Assembly (NCBI RefSeq): GCF_000378985.1 | Contig: NZ_KB905370.1 | Coordinates: 1,159,330-1,223,329, forward strand | Source: Ensifer sp. BR816 | GTDB lineage: Bacteria > Pseudomonadota > Alphaproteobacteria > Rhizobiales > Rhizobiaceae | Reading direction: 5' to 3' | Length of the DNA stretch: 64,000 bases | Shown here: in pieces, positions 1 to 7,445 of the stretch | How positions within the stretch are numbered: position 1 is the first letter of the stretch | Layout: every line of letters starts with the position of its first letter | Program-made: the position numbers and the translations under genes | Notes under the pieces: generated by a model | Database searches by the model: none | Told to the model about the DNA's origin: nothing | The model's input: only the letters and a program-made list of their open reading frames with translations

Positions 1-1880
1 GGCGTGCAGTCCTCCATCGACTGGAGCAGCGCCTGAAAGCGGGGATGATCGCGGATCGGATCCAGGTCGGAGTCCTGCTTGAACCAGAGGAGGTGGTAGC
101 TGGAGCTCTGCGGAACGACGGCTTCAAGCAGGTCGAGGGCGCGCTCGCTCTCTCCCAGCAAGGAATAGACACAGGCCGTGTTGTATTGGGCGACGATATC
201 GTCCGGGTCGATTGCCAGCGCGCGCGCCGCCCATTCCTTCGCGCGGTCCCCCTCGCCTAAATGCGCGAGCGCCAATGCACCGCGATGGGCCGGGCTGGCA
301 TTCTCCGGGTGCCGCTCCAGCGCGGTTTTCGCCCGCTCGATACCGATCCGCGCCCAGCGCTGGCGCTCACTCTCCACACCCAGCGAGAGGTAGCAGTTCA
401 TCAGGTGAATCGGCGAAAAATAGTCATCCGACCGGATGTCGGCCGCACGCTCGAAGAATTCCACCGCTTCCTGAAACCGCCCCTGCGCAAACAGGAAGCG
501 ACCATAGTACAAATTCGCCTCGTAGAGCGACGGATCGAGCGCCAGAGCCTGGCGGAACTCGCGGCCGGCCTCCTCCGTTTGCCCGTCGTGATTCAATGCC
601 AAGCCGCGCGAGGCGTGCGCTTCCGCCAGATTTGGATCAAGGGCCAGCGCCCGCGCACTCATGTCGAGAATGCTCTCCAGCGGAAAGTCCTTTTCGTGCC
701 AATCCCGGATCGCACATTCGCATTCGGCGATCCCGGCATAGGCACGGGCATAGTTCGGATCGATTTCCACGGCCTTGAGGAACATCCGGCGGGCAAGCAG
801 CAGGTAGGACCGGGTCCACGTATGCGAGAACTGCCGGCCTCGGAGGTAATAGGTATAGGCCTCGACGGAGGTGGTCGGATCGCTCTCGATCGCCTTCTTC
901 TCCTCGGGCAGCAGCTTGATCTTCAGCTGGTCGACGATCGCATGGGTGATCTCGTCCTGGATCGCGAAGATGTCGGTGAGATCGCGGTCGTATCGGTCCG
1001 CCCAAAGATGTCCGCCGGTCTGCGCGTCGATGAGCTGCCCGGTGATGCGCACGCGCCCGCCCGCCTTGCGCACGCTGCCTTCCAGAATGAACCGCACCCC
1101 GAGTTCCTGGGCGGCCTGCTTCACCTTCACGGCCTTGCCCTTGTAGGTGAAGACGGTGTTGCGCGCGACGACATGCAGGCGCGCGATTTTCGACAGATCG
1201 GTAATGATGTCCTCGGTGATGCCGTCGGAGAAATATTCCTGCTCCGGATCGTGGCTCATATTGGTGAAGGGCAGGACGCCGATCGACAATTCGTAGCCGG
1301 TCGCAAGCGACGGATCCGCGGTCTCCGGCTCCTCCTGGGCCGCCGCGTTGCCGAGCGCGACCGTATAGACGCGGATATTCGGCGCGATGTTCTTCAGGCT
1401 GTATTCGCCCTTGTCGACGAAGCCGAGATCCAGCCTCGAACCGACCTGGTCGCGCACCGACGAGGATACCGCGATGCCGGACGGATCGGCGAGCCCCTCG
1501 AGCCGCGCCGCGACGTTGACCCCATCGCCGAAGATGTCGCCTTCCTCGACGATCACATCACCGAGATGGATGCCGATCCGAAGCTCGATGCGCCTGCTCC
1601 TCGGCAGGCCCTCGTTGCGGGTCAGCATGCCGCGCTGGATCTCCGCCGCGCAGGCAACCGCATTCACGACGCTCGAGAACTCGATCAGCATGCCGTCGCC
1701 GGACAGCTTGACGATCCGCCCCTTGTGCTCGGCGATCTTCGGCTCCAGGCACTCGCGGCGATGCTGTTTCAGCGCGGCCAGCGTACCCGCCTCGTCGGTT
1801 CCCATCAAACGGCTGTAACCCACGACATCGGCAGCGAGAATGGCAGTCAGGCGGCGTTCCAAGAGAGCCTCGATTTTCAT
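1..1880 (-). CDS. Class III adenylate/guanylate cyclase with TolB-like and TPR regions (3' end cut off)
   Basis: Read on the minus strand from ATG at 1880; 626 codons are visible and the gene runs off the left edge. Residues 1-180 form a class III nucleotide cyclase domain with the two metal-binding aspartates (AILAADVVGYSR, Asp18; SGDG, Asp62) and the transition-state motif VNVAARLEG. Next comes a TolB-like region (about 200-330; SIGVLPFTNMS, YFSDGITEDI), then several TPR-like repeats. This cyclase-TolB-TPR layout is a large, multi-copy rhizobial family of cytoplasmic cyclases that probably make cAMP. A GTG five codons upstream is a weaker start. The opposite strand has a long open frame that is only a shadow. 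Substrate choice (ATP or GTP) is inferred. Confidence 0.88.
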   Translation of the reverse strand, partial: MKIEALLERRLTAILAADVVGYSRLMGTDEAGTLAALKQHRRECLEPKIAEHKGRIVKLSGDGMLIEFSSVVNAVACAAEIQRGMLTRNEGLPRSRRIELRIGIHLGDVIVEEGDIFGDGVNVAARLEGLADPSGIAVSSSVRDQVGSRLDLGFVDKGEYSLKNIAPNIRVYTVALGNAAAQEEPETADPSLATGYELSIGVLPFTNMSHDPEQEYFSDGITEDIITDLSKIARLHVVARNTVFTYKGKAVKVKQAAQELGVRFILEGSVRKAGGRVRITGQLIDAQTGGHLWADRYDRDLTDIFAIQDEITHAIVDQLKIKLLPEEKKAIESDPTTSVEAYTYYLRGRQFSHTWTRSYLLLARRMFLKAVEIDPNYARAYAGIAECECAIRDWHEKDFPLESILDMSARALALDPNLAEAHASRGLALNHDGQTEEAGREFRQALALDPSLYEANLYYGRFLFAQGRFQEAVEFFERAADIRSDDYFSPIHLMNCYLSLGVESERQRWARIGIERAKTALERHPENASPAHRGALALAHLGEGDRAKEWAARALAIDPDDIVAQYNTACVYSLLGESERALDLLEAVVPQSSSYHLLWFKQDSDLDPIRDHPRFQALLQSMEDCT

Positions 1881-2060
1881 CTTGTGGCCGAGCACGGTAA
1901 TTTAACCTTTTCTTGACTACATGTCCTGCGCAGAGTTCGGGCATTTTCGGGCGCAAGTGTAGCCGGCGCCTGAAATTTTAGCTGTTTCAAAGGGAACGTC
2001 GGACGGTCGCGCATTCCATGCGCATGGCATATTCGGAACGGGTATGCCGCCCGGCCGGGT

Positions 2061-2216
2061 CTACGGCCGGATGAAGACCGTGACCATCATGACGGCGATG
2101 GCGAAGACGGCGATCTTCCAGAAATCCCGGCGCTGCCTCAGTCCGGGATATCCGAGCGGCTTGATGAGCTGCAGACACATGGCGATGAGGAGGAGAAGCG
2201 TCAGTGCCTTCGACAT
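2061..2216 (-). CDS. Small conserved-looking membrane protein (51 aa)
   Basis: A 51-residue ORF starting MSKALTLLLLIAMCLQLIKP. It has two hydrophobic stretches (about residues 4-18 and 33-48) separated by a basic loop GYPGLRQRRDFW. This is the pattern of a two-helix inner-membrane peptide with positive residues between the helices. It lies alone between the divergent cyclase and MFS genes. Longer overlapping frames here have arginine- and alanine-rich shadow composition, whereas this one reads like a real membrane protein. Function is unknown; the call rests on composition and start/stop structure only. Confidence 0.6.
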   Translation of the reverse strand: MSKALTLLLLIAMCLQLIKPLGYPGLRQRRDFWKIAVFAIAVMMVTVFIRP

Positions 2217-2395
2217 GCATTATTCCGGAGAATTCCGCGGCCGACGCTGCCACGTCATACGGCCGTCACTTTTCGACGCATAGAGGGCTATTGTTTTTGC
2301 CGCCGATTTGCAATGACCGGCGGTAGTGATTCCGGTTGGCACGGCGGCACGCGCCGCCGCGACGTGCCGGCCGCAGAACGATTTTCGGATGGACG

Positions 2396-3685
2396 ATGAG
2401 AAACAATCTGCTTCCCGTCGCCGCGCTGTTGCTCGGCACTCTGTTCCTCTTTCTCGGAAACGGTCTGCTCGGTCTGCTCCTGCCGGTGCGTGGAACGGCG
2501 GAAGGATACCCGACCACAATCCTCGGCCTCATCGGCACGTCCTGGGCTTCCGGCTTCGTGCTCGGCTGCTTCTTCGCCCCCAATGTCGTCAAGCGCATTG
2601 GGCACGTGCGGGCCTTCAGTGTCTTCACCGCCCTGATTGCAATCGTTTCTCTTTTGACCGGCATGATGATCGACCCCATCTGGTGGCTGGTCTTGCGCGC
2701 GCTGACGGGCTTTTCGACCGCCGGCACGTCGATGATCATCGAAAGCTGGCTGAACGAACGCGCCACCAATGAAAGCCGCGGCGTGATCTTCTCCCTCTAT
2801 ATCGCCATCACCCTCTTCGGCGTCGTCGGCGGGCAGATGATGATCCCCTTCGGCGAGACGACGACCACCTTCTTCTTCATGATCTGCGGCATTCTTTACT
2901 GCGTCGCGATGTTGCCGACGCTCTTGTCCAAGGCCGCCTCGCCCACGCCGCTCAAGCAGGTGCGGCTCGACCTTCGCGGCCTTTACCGCAATTCGCCGGT
3001 TTCCTTCCTCGGCATCCTCTTGATCGGCATCGCCAACGGGGCCTTCGGCACGCTCGGCGCCGTCTTCGGCCGCCAGGCGGGCCTTTCCGACAGCACCGTC
3101 GCGGCAATGATGAGCGTCGCGATCTTCTCCGGGGCGGTCATGCAATTGCCGGCCGGCCGCATTTCCGACCGCGTCGACCGCCGCTATGTGCTCGCGGTGC
3201 TTGCCGGCGTCGGCGCACTGGCCGGTCTCCTTCTCTTCCTCGTCGAACCGGGCCAGGTCTGGATCGTGCTGACGCTGATTGCCGTCTACGGCGCTGCCGC
3301 CAACGCGCTCTACCCGATCGCCGTCTCCCATGCCAACGACTTCGCCACGCCGGAGGATTTCGTCAAGGTTTCGGGCGGCCTGCTCCTCCTCTACGGCATC
3401 GGCACCATCATCGGCCCGACGATCGGCGGTCCGGTGATGACCGCGACAGGCCCCTATGGCCTCTTCATGATCACCGCCTGCGCGCATATGCTGATAACGG
3501 CCTACGCGATCGTCCGCAGCCGCCGGCGCGCACCGGTGCCCGTCGCCGAGCGCGAGACCTTCTCGCCGGTCAATGCCGGTGCGCCGACGACGCCGGAGAG
3601 CCTCCAGCTTTCCCCGCGTGCAGCACCGCTTGAGGAGACGCGCGGAGACATCGTCGACGATCCCGAAGAGGAGGAAAGCCAATGA
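2396..3685 (+). CDS. MFS transporter, YcaD-like
   Basis: A 429-residue protein with 12 predicted membrane segments beginning MRNNLLPVAALLLGTLFLFLG. It carries MFS features: a WASGFVLGCFFAP segment near helix 2, the loop VVKRIGHVR, and a second-half loop GRISDRVDRRYVL resembling motif A. The sequence ESWLNERATNESRG after helix 4 is typical of the YcaD/UMF2 branch of uncharacterised MFS permeases. The frame is open further upstream, but the ATG at 2396 begins directly at the first helix and is preferred. Its stop overlaps the following DUF1192 gene by four bases (ATGA), so the two are probably translationally coupled. The substrate is unknown. Confidence 0.88.
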   Translation: MRNNLLPVAALLLGTLFLFLGNGLLGLLLPVRGTAEGYPTTILGLIGTSWASGFVLGCFFAPNVVKRIGHVRAFSVFTALIAIVSLLTGMMIDPIWWLVLRALTGFSTAGTSMIIESWLNERATNESRGVIFSLYIAITLFGVVGGQMMIPFGETTTTFFFMICGILYCVAMLPTLLSKAASPTPLKQVRLDLRGLYRNSPVSFLGILLIGIANGAFGTLGAVFGRQAGLSDSTVAAMMSVAIFSGAVMQLPAGRISDRVDRRYVLAVLAGVGALAGLLLFLVEPGQVWIVLTLIAVYGAAANALYPIAVSHANDFATPEDFVKVSGGLLLLYGIGTIIGPTIGGPVMTATGPYGLFMITACAHMLITAYAIVRSRRRAPVPVAERETFSPVNAGAPTTPESLQLSPRAAPLEETRGDIVDDPEEEESQ

Positions 3686-3870
3686 GCCTGTTTGACGACG
3701 ATCAGCCGAAGAAGAAGACCGCGCATGAGATCGGCAGCGACCTCTCGCAGCTCTCCGTCGACGAGCTTACCGCGCGTATTGCGCTGTTGACGGAAGAAAT
3801 CGCCAGGCTGGAGGCGGAGCGTGCCCGCAAGTCGGCGAGTCGTTCGGCCGCCGAAGGGCTTTTCCGTTGA
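3682..3870 (+). CDS. DUF1192 family small protein
   Basis: A 62-residue acidic/basic protein (MSLFDDDQPKKKTAHEIG...), with a helical core LSVDELTARIALLTEEIARLEAE likely to form a short coiled coil. This is the DUF1192 signature, a short family found mainly in Rhizobiales and relatives. Its start codon overlaps the MFS stop (ATGA), and it is followed by a small-RNA-like intergenic region. The function is not established; the coiled-coil core suggests a protein-interaction role. Confidence 0.85.
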   Translation: MSLFDDDQPKKKTAHEIGSDLSQLSVDELTARIALLTEEIARLEAERARKSASRSAAEGLFR

Positions 3871-3904
3871 CGGAAGGCAAGCTCGGCGTCCGGGATGGAC
3901 GCTG

Positions 3905-3933
3905 CTTAACACGATATTAGGCATTTTCTGTAA
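3905..3933 (+). promoter_or_regulatory. Candidate sigma-70 promoter for a small RNA
   Basis: CTTAAC at 3905-3910 and CTGTAA at 3928-3933 are separated by exactly 17 bases. They resemble the rhizobial housekeeping consensus CTTGAC-N17-CTATAT (five and about four of six matches). Initiation would fall near 3940, and the first strong terminator is at 4016-4042, giving a roughly 100-nt transcript with no ORF. Confidence 0.4.
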
Positions 3934-3939
3934 TTGTCC

Positions 3940-4042
3940 GGTCATCCGGTCCTTCCGGACTCAGACATTTTCACCGACTGGGGAATGGGTCTGATTTTCT
4001 CCCTGTTTTACCTTGAGAGCCGCCCCGCGCGGCTCTTTTTTT
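3940..4042 (+). ncRNA. Candidate trans-acting small RNA (about 103 nt)
   Basis: The stretch between a promoter-like element and a strong Rho-independent terminator contains no ORF but three consecutive helices. One is small (TCCGG/CCGGA, 3945-3959), the second joins TCAGAC (3961-3966) to GTCTGA (3989-3994), and the third is the terminator. Between the second and third lies a pyrimidine-rich single-stranded stretch (TTTTCTCCCTGTTTT) of the kind used as an Hfq/anti-Shine-Dalgarno region in alphaproteobacterial small RNAs. I do not assign it to a named family. It could also be a 3' UTR-derived RNA of the MFS-DUF1192 operon. Confidence 0.5.
4016..4042 (+). terminator. Rho-independent terminator
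   Basis: Perfect 8-bp stem AGAGCCGC (4016-4023) with GCGGCTCT (4029-4036), a 5-base loop, and seven T residues. It ends the small-RNA candidate and/or the MFS-DUF1192 transcript. Confidence 0.85.
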
Positions 4043-4077
4043 GTTTCGTGACAGCGAAATTCAAAGAATTGTGGAGA

Positions 4078-4092
4078 TTAACCCTTTCTTAA
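4078..4092 (+). promoter_or_regulatory. CtrA-binding box upstream of rcdA
   Basis: TTAACCCTTTCTTAA is an exact match to the CtrA consensus TTAA-N7-TTAA. It lies about 125 bases before the rcdA start, downstream of the terminator at 4042, so it probably acts on rcdA itself. In Caulobacter RcdA helps deliver CtrA to ClpXP, so CtrA control of rcdA would form a feedback loop. Motif identity is seen; binding is inferred. Confidence 0.65.
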
Positions 4093-4217
4093 GAATACCC
4101 TTGCGCGGAATGCGGTATCAGATCATTCTTCGAGCATAGAGGGGCCTCAAGGAAACTTTTCCCAAAGCCGCTTCGTTACCTGACCGTGATGCGTTTTGAA
4201 CCAGGGAAAAACAGGCC

Positions 4218-4736
4218 ATGTCCGAGAGAGGATTGAATACCGTCAGTTTCGCGGGACATGCTGCGTCCTCGGCGCAGTTCAAGGCGCTCTATGCGGACGG
4301 GATGGGCCTGGTCGAGGAGACGGCGAGCTATCTCGACGGACCTGGCCGAGCCGCCTCCAAGGTCTTGCCGCGCATGGCCTCCGTGCTCTACGCCGCCGAG
4401 TCGATGCGGCTGACCACACGGCTGATGCAGATGGCCTCCTGGCTTCTCTTGCAACGCGCCGTCAACAACGGTGAAATGAGCCGCGAACAGGTCCTGTCGG
4501 AAAAGAGCAAGGTTCGCCTCGACAGCTTCAATGTCGACCGCAGCGCGCCCGGCTGGAACGATCTGCCGGACAGCTTCCGTGATCTGATCGAGCGGTCGTT
4601 GCGCCTGCAGAACCGCGTCGCCCTCCTCGACCGCGAGATCTACCGGCCGCAAGAGGCCACGACCTTCGTCCCCGACAACCAGAACGGCGTCAAGGCGCAG
4701 ATCAAGCTCTTGCAGACGGCGTTTGGCGGCAACTGA
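4218..4736 (+). CDS. rcdA: RcdA-like regulator of CtrA degradation (DUF1465)
   Basis: A 172-residue protein with the DUF1465/RcdA signature. It has an N-terminal lead (FAGHAASSAQFKALYADGM), helices around ASYLDGPGRAASKVLP and YAAESMRLTTRLMQMASWLL, and a conserved RSLRLQNRVALLDREIY segment near residue 130. RcdA is a three-helix cytoplasmic adaptor that, with CpdR and PopA, directs the cell-cycle regulator CtrA to ClpXP in Caulobacter. Orthologues are conserved in rhizobia. Length fits the family. It is a single-gene unit preceded by a perfect CtrA box and followed by a strong terminator. Confidence 0.9.
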   Translation: MSERGLNTVSFAGHAASSAQFKALYADGMGLVEETASYLDGPGRAASKVLPRMASVLYAAESMRLTTRLMQMASWLLLQRAVNNGEMSREQVLSEKSKVRLDSFNVDRSAPGWNDLPDSFRDLIERSLRLQNRVALLDREIYRPQEATTFVPDNQNGVKAQIKLLQTAFGGN

Positions 4737-4763
4737 GGCTGAAACCATCACGATAACGTTTCG

Positions 4764-4788
4764 AAGCCCGGCCTCGTGCCGGGCTTTT
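4764..4788 (+). terminator. Terminator of rcdA
   Basis: AAGCCCGGC (4764-4772) pairs with GCCGGGCTT (4778-4786) around a 5-base loop and is followed by T residues. In the roughly 210 bases from here to the rpmE terminator I see no gene or convincing signal. Confidence 0.85.
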
Positions 4789-4999
4789 CATGCGTGCGGC
4801 ACGCGAACCTCCCCCGGTCTGTCCTGCATGCGTCAGCAGGCTCTTCTCAATGCGTCCGCCCGTCCGAGGTAGCACGAGAAAAGGATGCATGCACACGCCC
4901 CTCGAGTTCGGGCGGGAGGTCGATCGCCAGCCCAAGGTTGCACCTGAGTCTTTCACCGTGCCCGCACTTCATCTTCAATCCAGGCCAACATCAGCCAAC

Positions 5000-5024
5000 A
5001 AAAAAGCCCGGCAATGCCGGGCTT
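5000..5024 (-). terminator. Terminator of rpmE
   Basis: On the minus strand a 9-bp stem (arms 5004-5012 and 5016-5024) with a 3-base loop is followed by a run of six U residues (plus-strand A at 5000-5005). It lies about 25 bases after the rpmE stop. Confidence 0.85.
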
Positions 5025-5047
5025 CGAAAATGCGGTATCGCGAGCGA

Positions 5048-5269
5048 TTAGAGGCCGAGGCCTTCAAAGCGCTTCTTGAACTTGGAAACGCGGCCGCCGC
5101 GATCCATGAGCTGCTGGTTGCCGCCGGTCCAGGCCGGGTGCGACTTCGAGTCGATTTCGAGGTTCATGGTTGCGCCTTCCGAACCCCAGGTCGAGCGGGT
5201 TTCGTATTCGGTGCCGTCGGTCATGACCACTTTGATCGTGTGGTAGTCGGGATGGATATCTGCCTTCAT
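5048..5269 (-). CDS. rpmE: 50S ribosomal protein L31 (zinc-independent form)
   Basis: A 73-residue protein [20 protein letters not shown]... with the L31 signature [18 protein letters not shown] near the C-terminus. L31 bridges the ribosomal subunits. It contains no cysteine, so it is the C-minus form lacking the zinc ribbon. It is transcribed alone from a recognisable promoter with a roughly 110-nt leader carrying a hairpin, and it ends in its own terminator. Confidence 0.97.
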   Translation of the reverse strand: MKADIHPDYHTIKVVMTDGTEYETRSTWGSEGATMNLEIDSKSHPAWTGGNQQLMDRGGRVSKFKKRFEGLGL

Positions 5270-5339
5270 AACGATCTTCCTAGAGTTCCAGGGTCCAATT
5301 GTCGCAAGGCATTGCGACTTCGGGACCGAACACGTAAAT

Positions 5340-5370
5340 GAAGCCGCGGACCGCTCTTGGCCACGGCTTC
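5340..5370 (-). promoter_or_regulatory. rpmE: Structured leader of rpmE
   Basis: Inverted repeat with arms 5340-5349 and 5361-5370 (9 of 10 pairs Watson-Crick, the tenth a wobble on one strand) and an 11-base loop. It lies inside the predicted 5' UTR of rpmE. Several r-protein genes, including rpmE in other phyla, are autoregulated by leader structures. That role here is inferred. Confidence 0.4.
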
Positions 5371-5388
5371 TCTAATTCGATGCCGTGC

Positions 5389-5417
5389 CTATACATGAAG
5401 GTCCGCGGGATAACAAG
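5389..5417 (-). promoter_or_regulatory. Candidate rpmE promoter
   Basis: On the minus strand CTTGTT (5412-5417), then 17 bases, then GTATAG (5389-5394). This is close to CTTGAC-N17-CTATAT. The start site would be near 5382, giving a leader of about 110 nt before rpmE. Confidence 0.5.
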
Positions 5418-5468
5418 TGCCGCGCGGAAGACTTAATCGACCCTCCGTGACAGGCGATCGGGGGTCAC

Positions 5469-7271
5469 GTGCCAAGACAAGAGAACCAAGCGCGCGAGCG
5501 CAAGTCCGTCCGGCCGCTCGCAGCCGTGCTGCCTTATGTGCGGCGATACCGCCGCTTCGCGATCGGCGCCGGCATATCGCTGACTGTTGCCGCCGTGACC
5601 ACGCTGACGCTGCCGCTGGCCGTCCGCCGGATGATCGATCACGGCTTTTCGAACTCCGATTCCGCCTTCATCAACACCTATTTCTCGATGCTGATGGTGT
5701 TGGCGATCGTGCTCGCGCTGGCTAGTGCTGCCCGCTACTATTTCGTCATCTCGCTGGGCGAGCGCATCGTCGCCGATCTTCGCCGCGATGTCTTCGCCCG
5801 GGTGACGCAGCTCTCCGCCTCCTTCTTCGACGTCAATCAGTCCGGCGAGATCGTTTCGCGCCTGACCGCCGATACGACGCAGATCAAGTCGGCGGTCGGC
5901 GCCACGGCGTCCGTTGCGCTGCGCAACCTGATCCTCTGTCTCGGCGCGATCGGCATGATGGTCTATACGAGCCCGAAACTGTCGAGCCTGGTCATCGCCG
6001 CGATACCGCTGATCGTCTTTCCGCTCGTCGGTTTCGGCCGCTCCGTCCGCCGCCGCTCCCGTCAGGCGCAGGATACGCTGGCCGCCGCATCCGCTTATGC
6101 CGGCGAGGCGATCGCCGCCACCCGCACGGTCCAGGCCTTCAATGGCGAGGAGAGCGCCAATCGCCGTTTCGGTAGCGCCGTCGAGGAGGCCTACGGCGCC
6201 GCCCGCGCCGCGATCAAAGCGCGTTCGGCGCTCACCGCCTTTGCCATCACCATGGTGTTCGGCAGCGTCGTGGCGGTCCTCTGGTTCGGCGCCCGCGACG
6301 TGCTCGGCGGCACCCTTTCCGCCGGCACGCTCAGCCAGTTTCTGCTCTATTCGGTCTTTGCCGCCGGCAGTCTCGGAGCGCTCTCGGAGGTCTGGGGCGA
6401 AATCTCGCAAGCCGCAGGCGCCGCCGAGCGCCTGAACGAGCTCCTCAGTGAGGTCCCGCAGATCCGTCCGCCCGAGCATCCCGCCGCCATGCCCGAGCCG
6501 CCCAGGGGGGCGATCACGTTCGACGACGTGCATTTCGCCTATCCGGCCCGGCCGGACTACAAGAGCCTCAAGGGCCTGGGCCTGGCGGTGGCGCCGGGCG
6601 AAACCGTTGCCATCGTCGGTCCTTCCGGCGCCGGCAAGAGCACCGTATTCTCGATGCTTCTGCGCTATTACGATCCGATCAAGGGAACCGTGCTGGTCGA
6701 CGGCATGGACGTCCGCAGCGTCGACCCGAAGGACCTGCGCGACCGGATCGCGATCGTCCCCCAGGACGTGACGATCTTCGCCGCCTCGGTGCATGACAAC
6801 ATCGCCTTCGGCGCGCCCGCGGCGAGCCGCGAGGCCGTGCAAAAGGCAGCCATTGCCGCACAGGCCGACGAATTCATCGCCAAGCTCGACCGCGGCTACG
6901 ACACGCTGGTCGGCGAGCGCGGCGTGACGCTTTCCGGCGGCCAGCGCCAGCGCATCGCCATTGCCCGGGCGATCCTCAAGGATGCTCCGATCCTGCTTCT
7001 CGACGAGGCGACGTCGGCACTCGACGCGGAGAGCGAGACGCTCGTCCAGAAGGCGCTCGACGGCTTGATGCGGGAGCGCACGACGCTCGTCATCGCCCAT
7101 CGGCTGGCGACTGTACTCAAGGCGGACCGCATTCTCGTCATGGATCATGGCCGCATCGTCGAGGAAGGCACCCACGCGTCGCTAATCCGCCAGGGCGGGC
7201 TCTATGCCAAGCTCGCGCGGCTTCAGTTCGATCATGGCGCGGAAGGACTGTTCGTCGAATCCCAAGCCTGA
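5469..7271 (+). CDS. ABC exporter, fused permease-ATPase half-transporter
   Basis: A 600-residue half-transporter starting with GTG. Residues 30-310 form the six-helix type-1 exporter domain. The ATPase follows with Walker A GPSGAGKST (about 396), Q-loop IVPQDVTIF, signature LSGGQRQR, Walker B ILLLDEATSALD and H-loop IAHRLAT. The architecture is MsbA/ABCB-like; as a half-transporter it should act as a homodimer in the inner membrane. The substrate (lipid, peptide or drug) is not evident. It is transcribed divergently from rpmE and no partner gene is nearby. All nucleotide-binding motifs are intact. Confidence 0.93.
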   Translation: MPRQENQARERKSVRPLAAVLPYVRRYRRFAIGAGISLTVAAVTTLTLPLAVRRMIDHGFSNSDSAFINTYFSMLMVLAIVLALASAARYYFVISLGERIVADLRRDVFARVTQLSASFFDVNQSGEIVSRLTADTTQIKSAVGATASVALRNLILCLGAIGMMVYTSPKLSSLVIAAIPLIVFPLVGFGRSVRRRSRQAQDTLAAASAYAGEAIAATRTVQAFNGEESANRRFGSAVEEAYGAARAAIKARSALTAFAITMVFGSVVAVLWFGARDVLGGTLSAGTLSQFLLYSVFAAGSLGALSEVWGEISQAAGAAERLNELLSEVPQIRPPEHPAAMPEPPRGAITFDDVHFAYPARPDYKSLKGLGLAVAPGETVAIVGPSGAGKSTVFSMLLRYYDPIKGTVLVDGMDVRSVDPKDLRDRIAIVPQDVTIFAASVHDNIAFGAPAASREAVQKAAIAAQADEFIAKLDRGYDTLVGERGVTLSGGQRQRIAIARAILKDAPILLLDEATSALDAESETLVQKALDGLMRERTTLVIAHRLATVLKADRILVMDHGRIVEEGTHASLIRQGGLYAKLARLQFDHGAEGLFVESQA

Positions 7272-7445
7272 TGCATGTCGCATAGCGGCTGTTAATCGCG
7301 ACGCGCCTCAGGCTCTGCATTCGACTTTCGTCTGTGAGCTGCGATTGTTCCTCCAACCGCCATTGCCCCCGGCAAGCGCGGCCCTATTGTAAAGGGGCCG
7401 GCTTCTGCCGGCAGCGCCTTCGACGAGATTGGGAGGATTATCCGT

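Noticed and set aside
261-1916. 551-codon plus-strand frame over the cyclase gene
   Set aside because: The minus strand encodes a clear cyclase-TPR protein. The plus frame is a GC-rich shadow.
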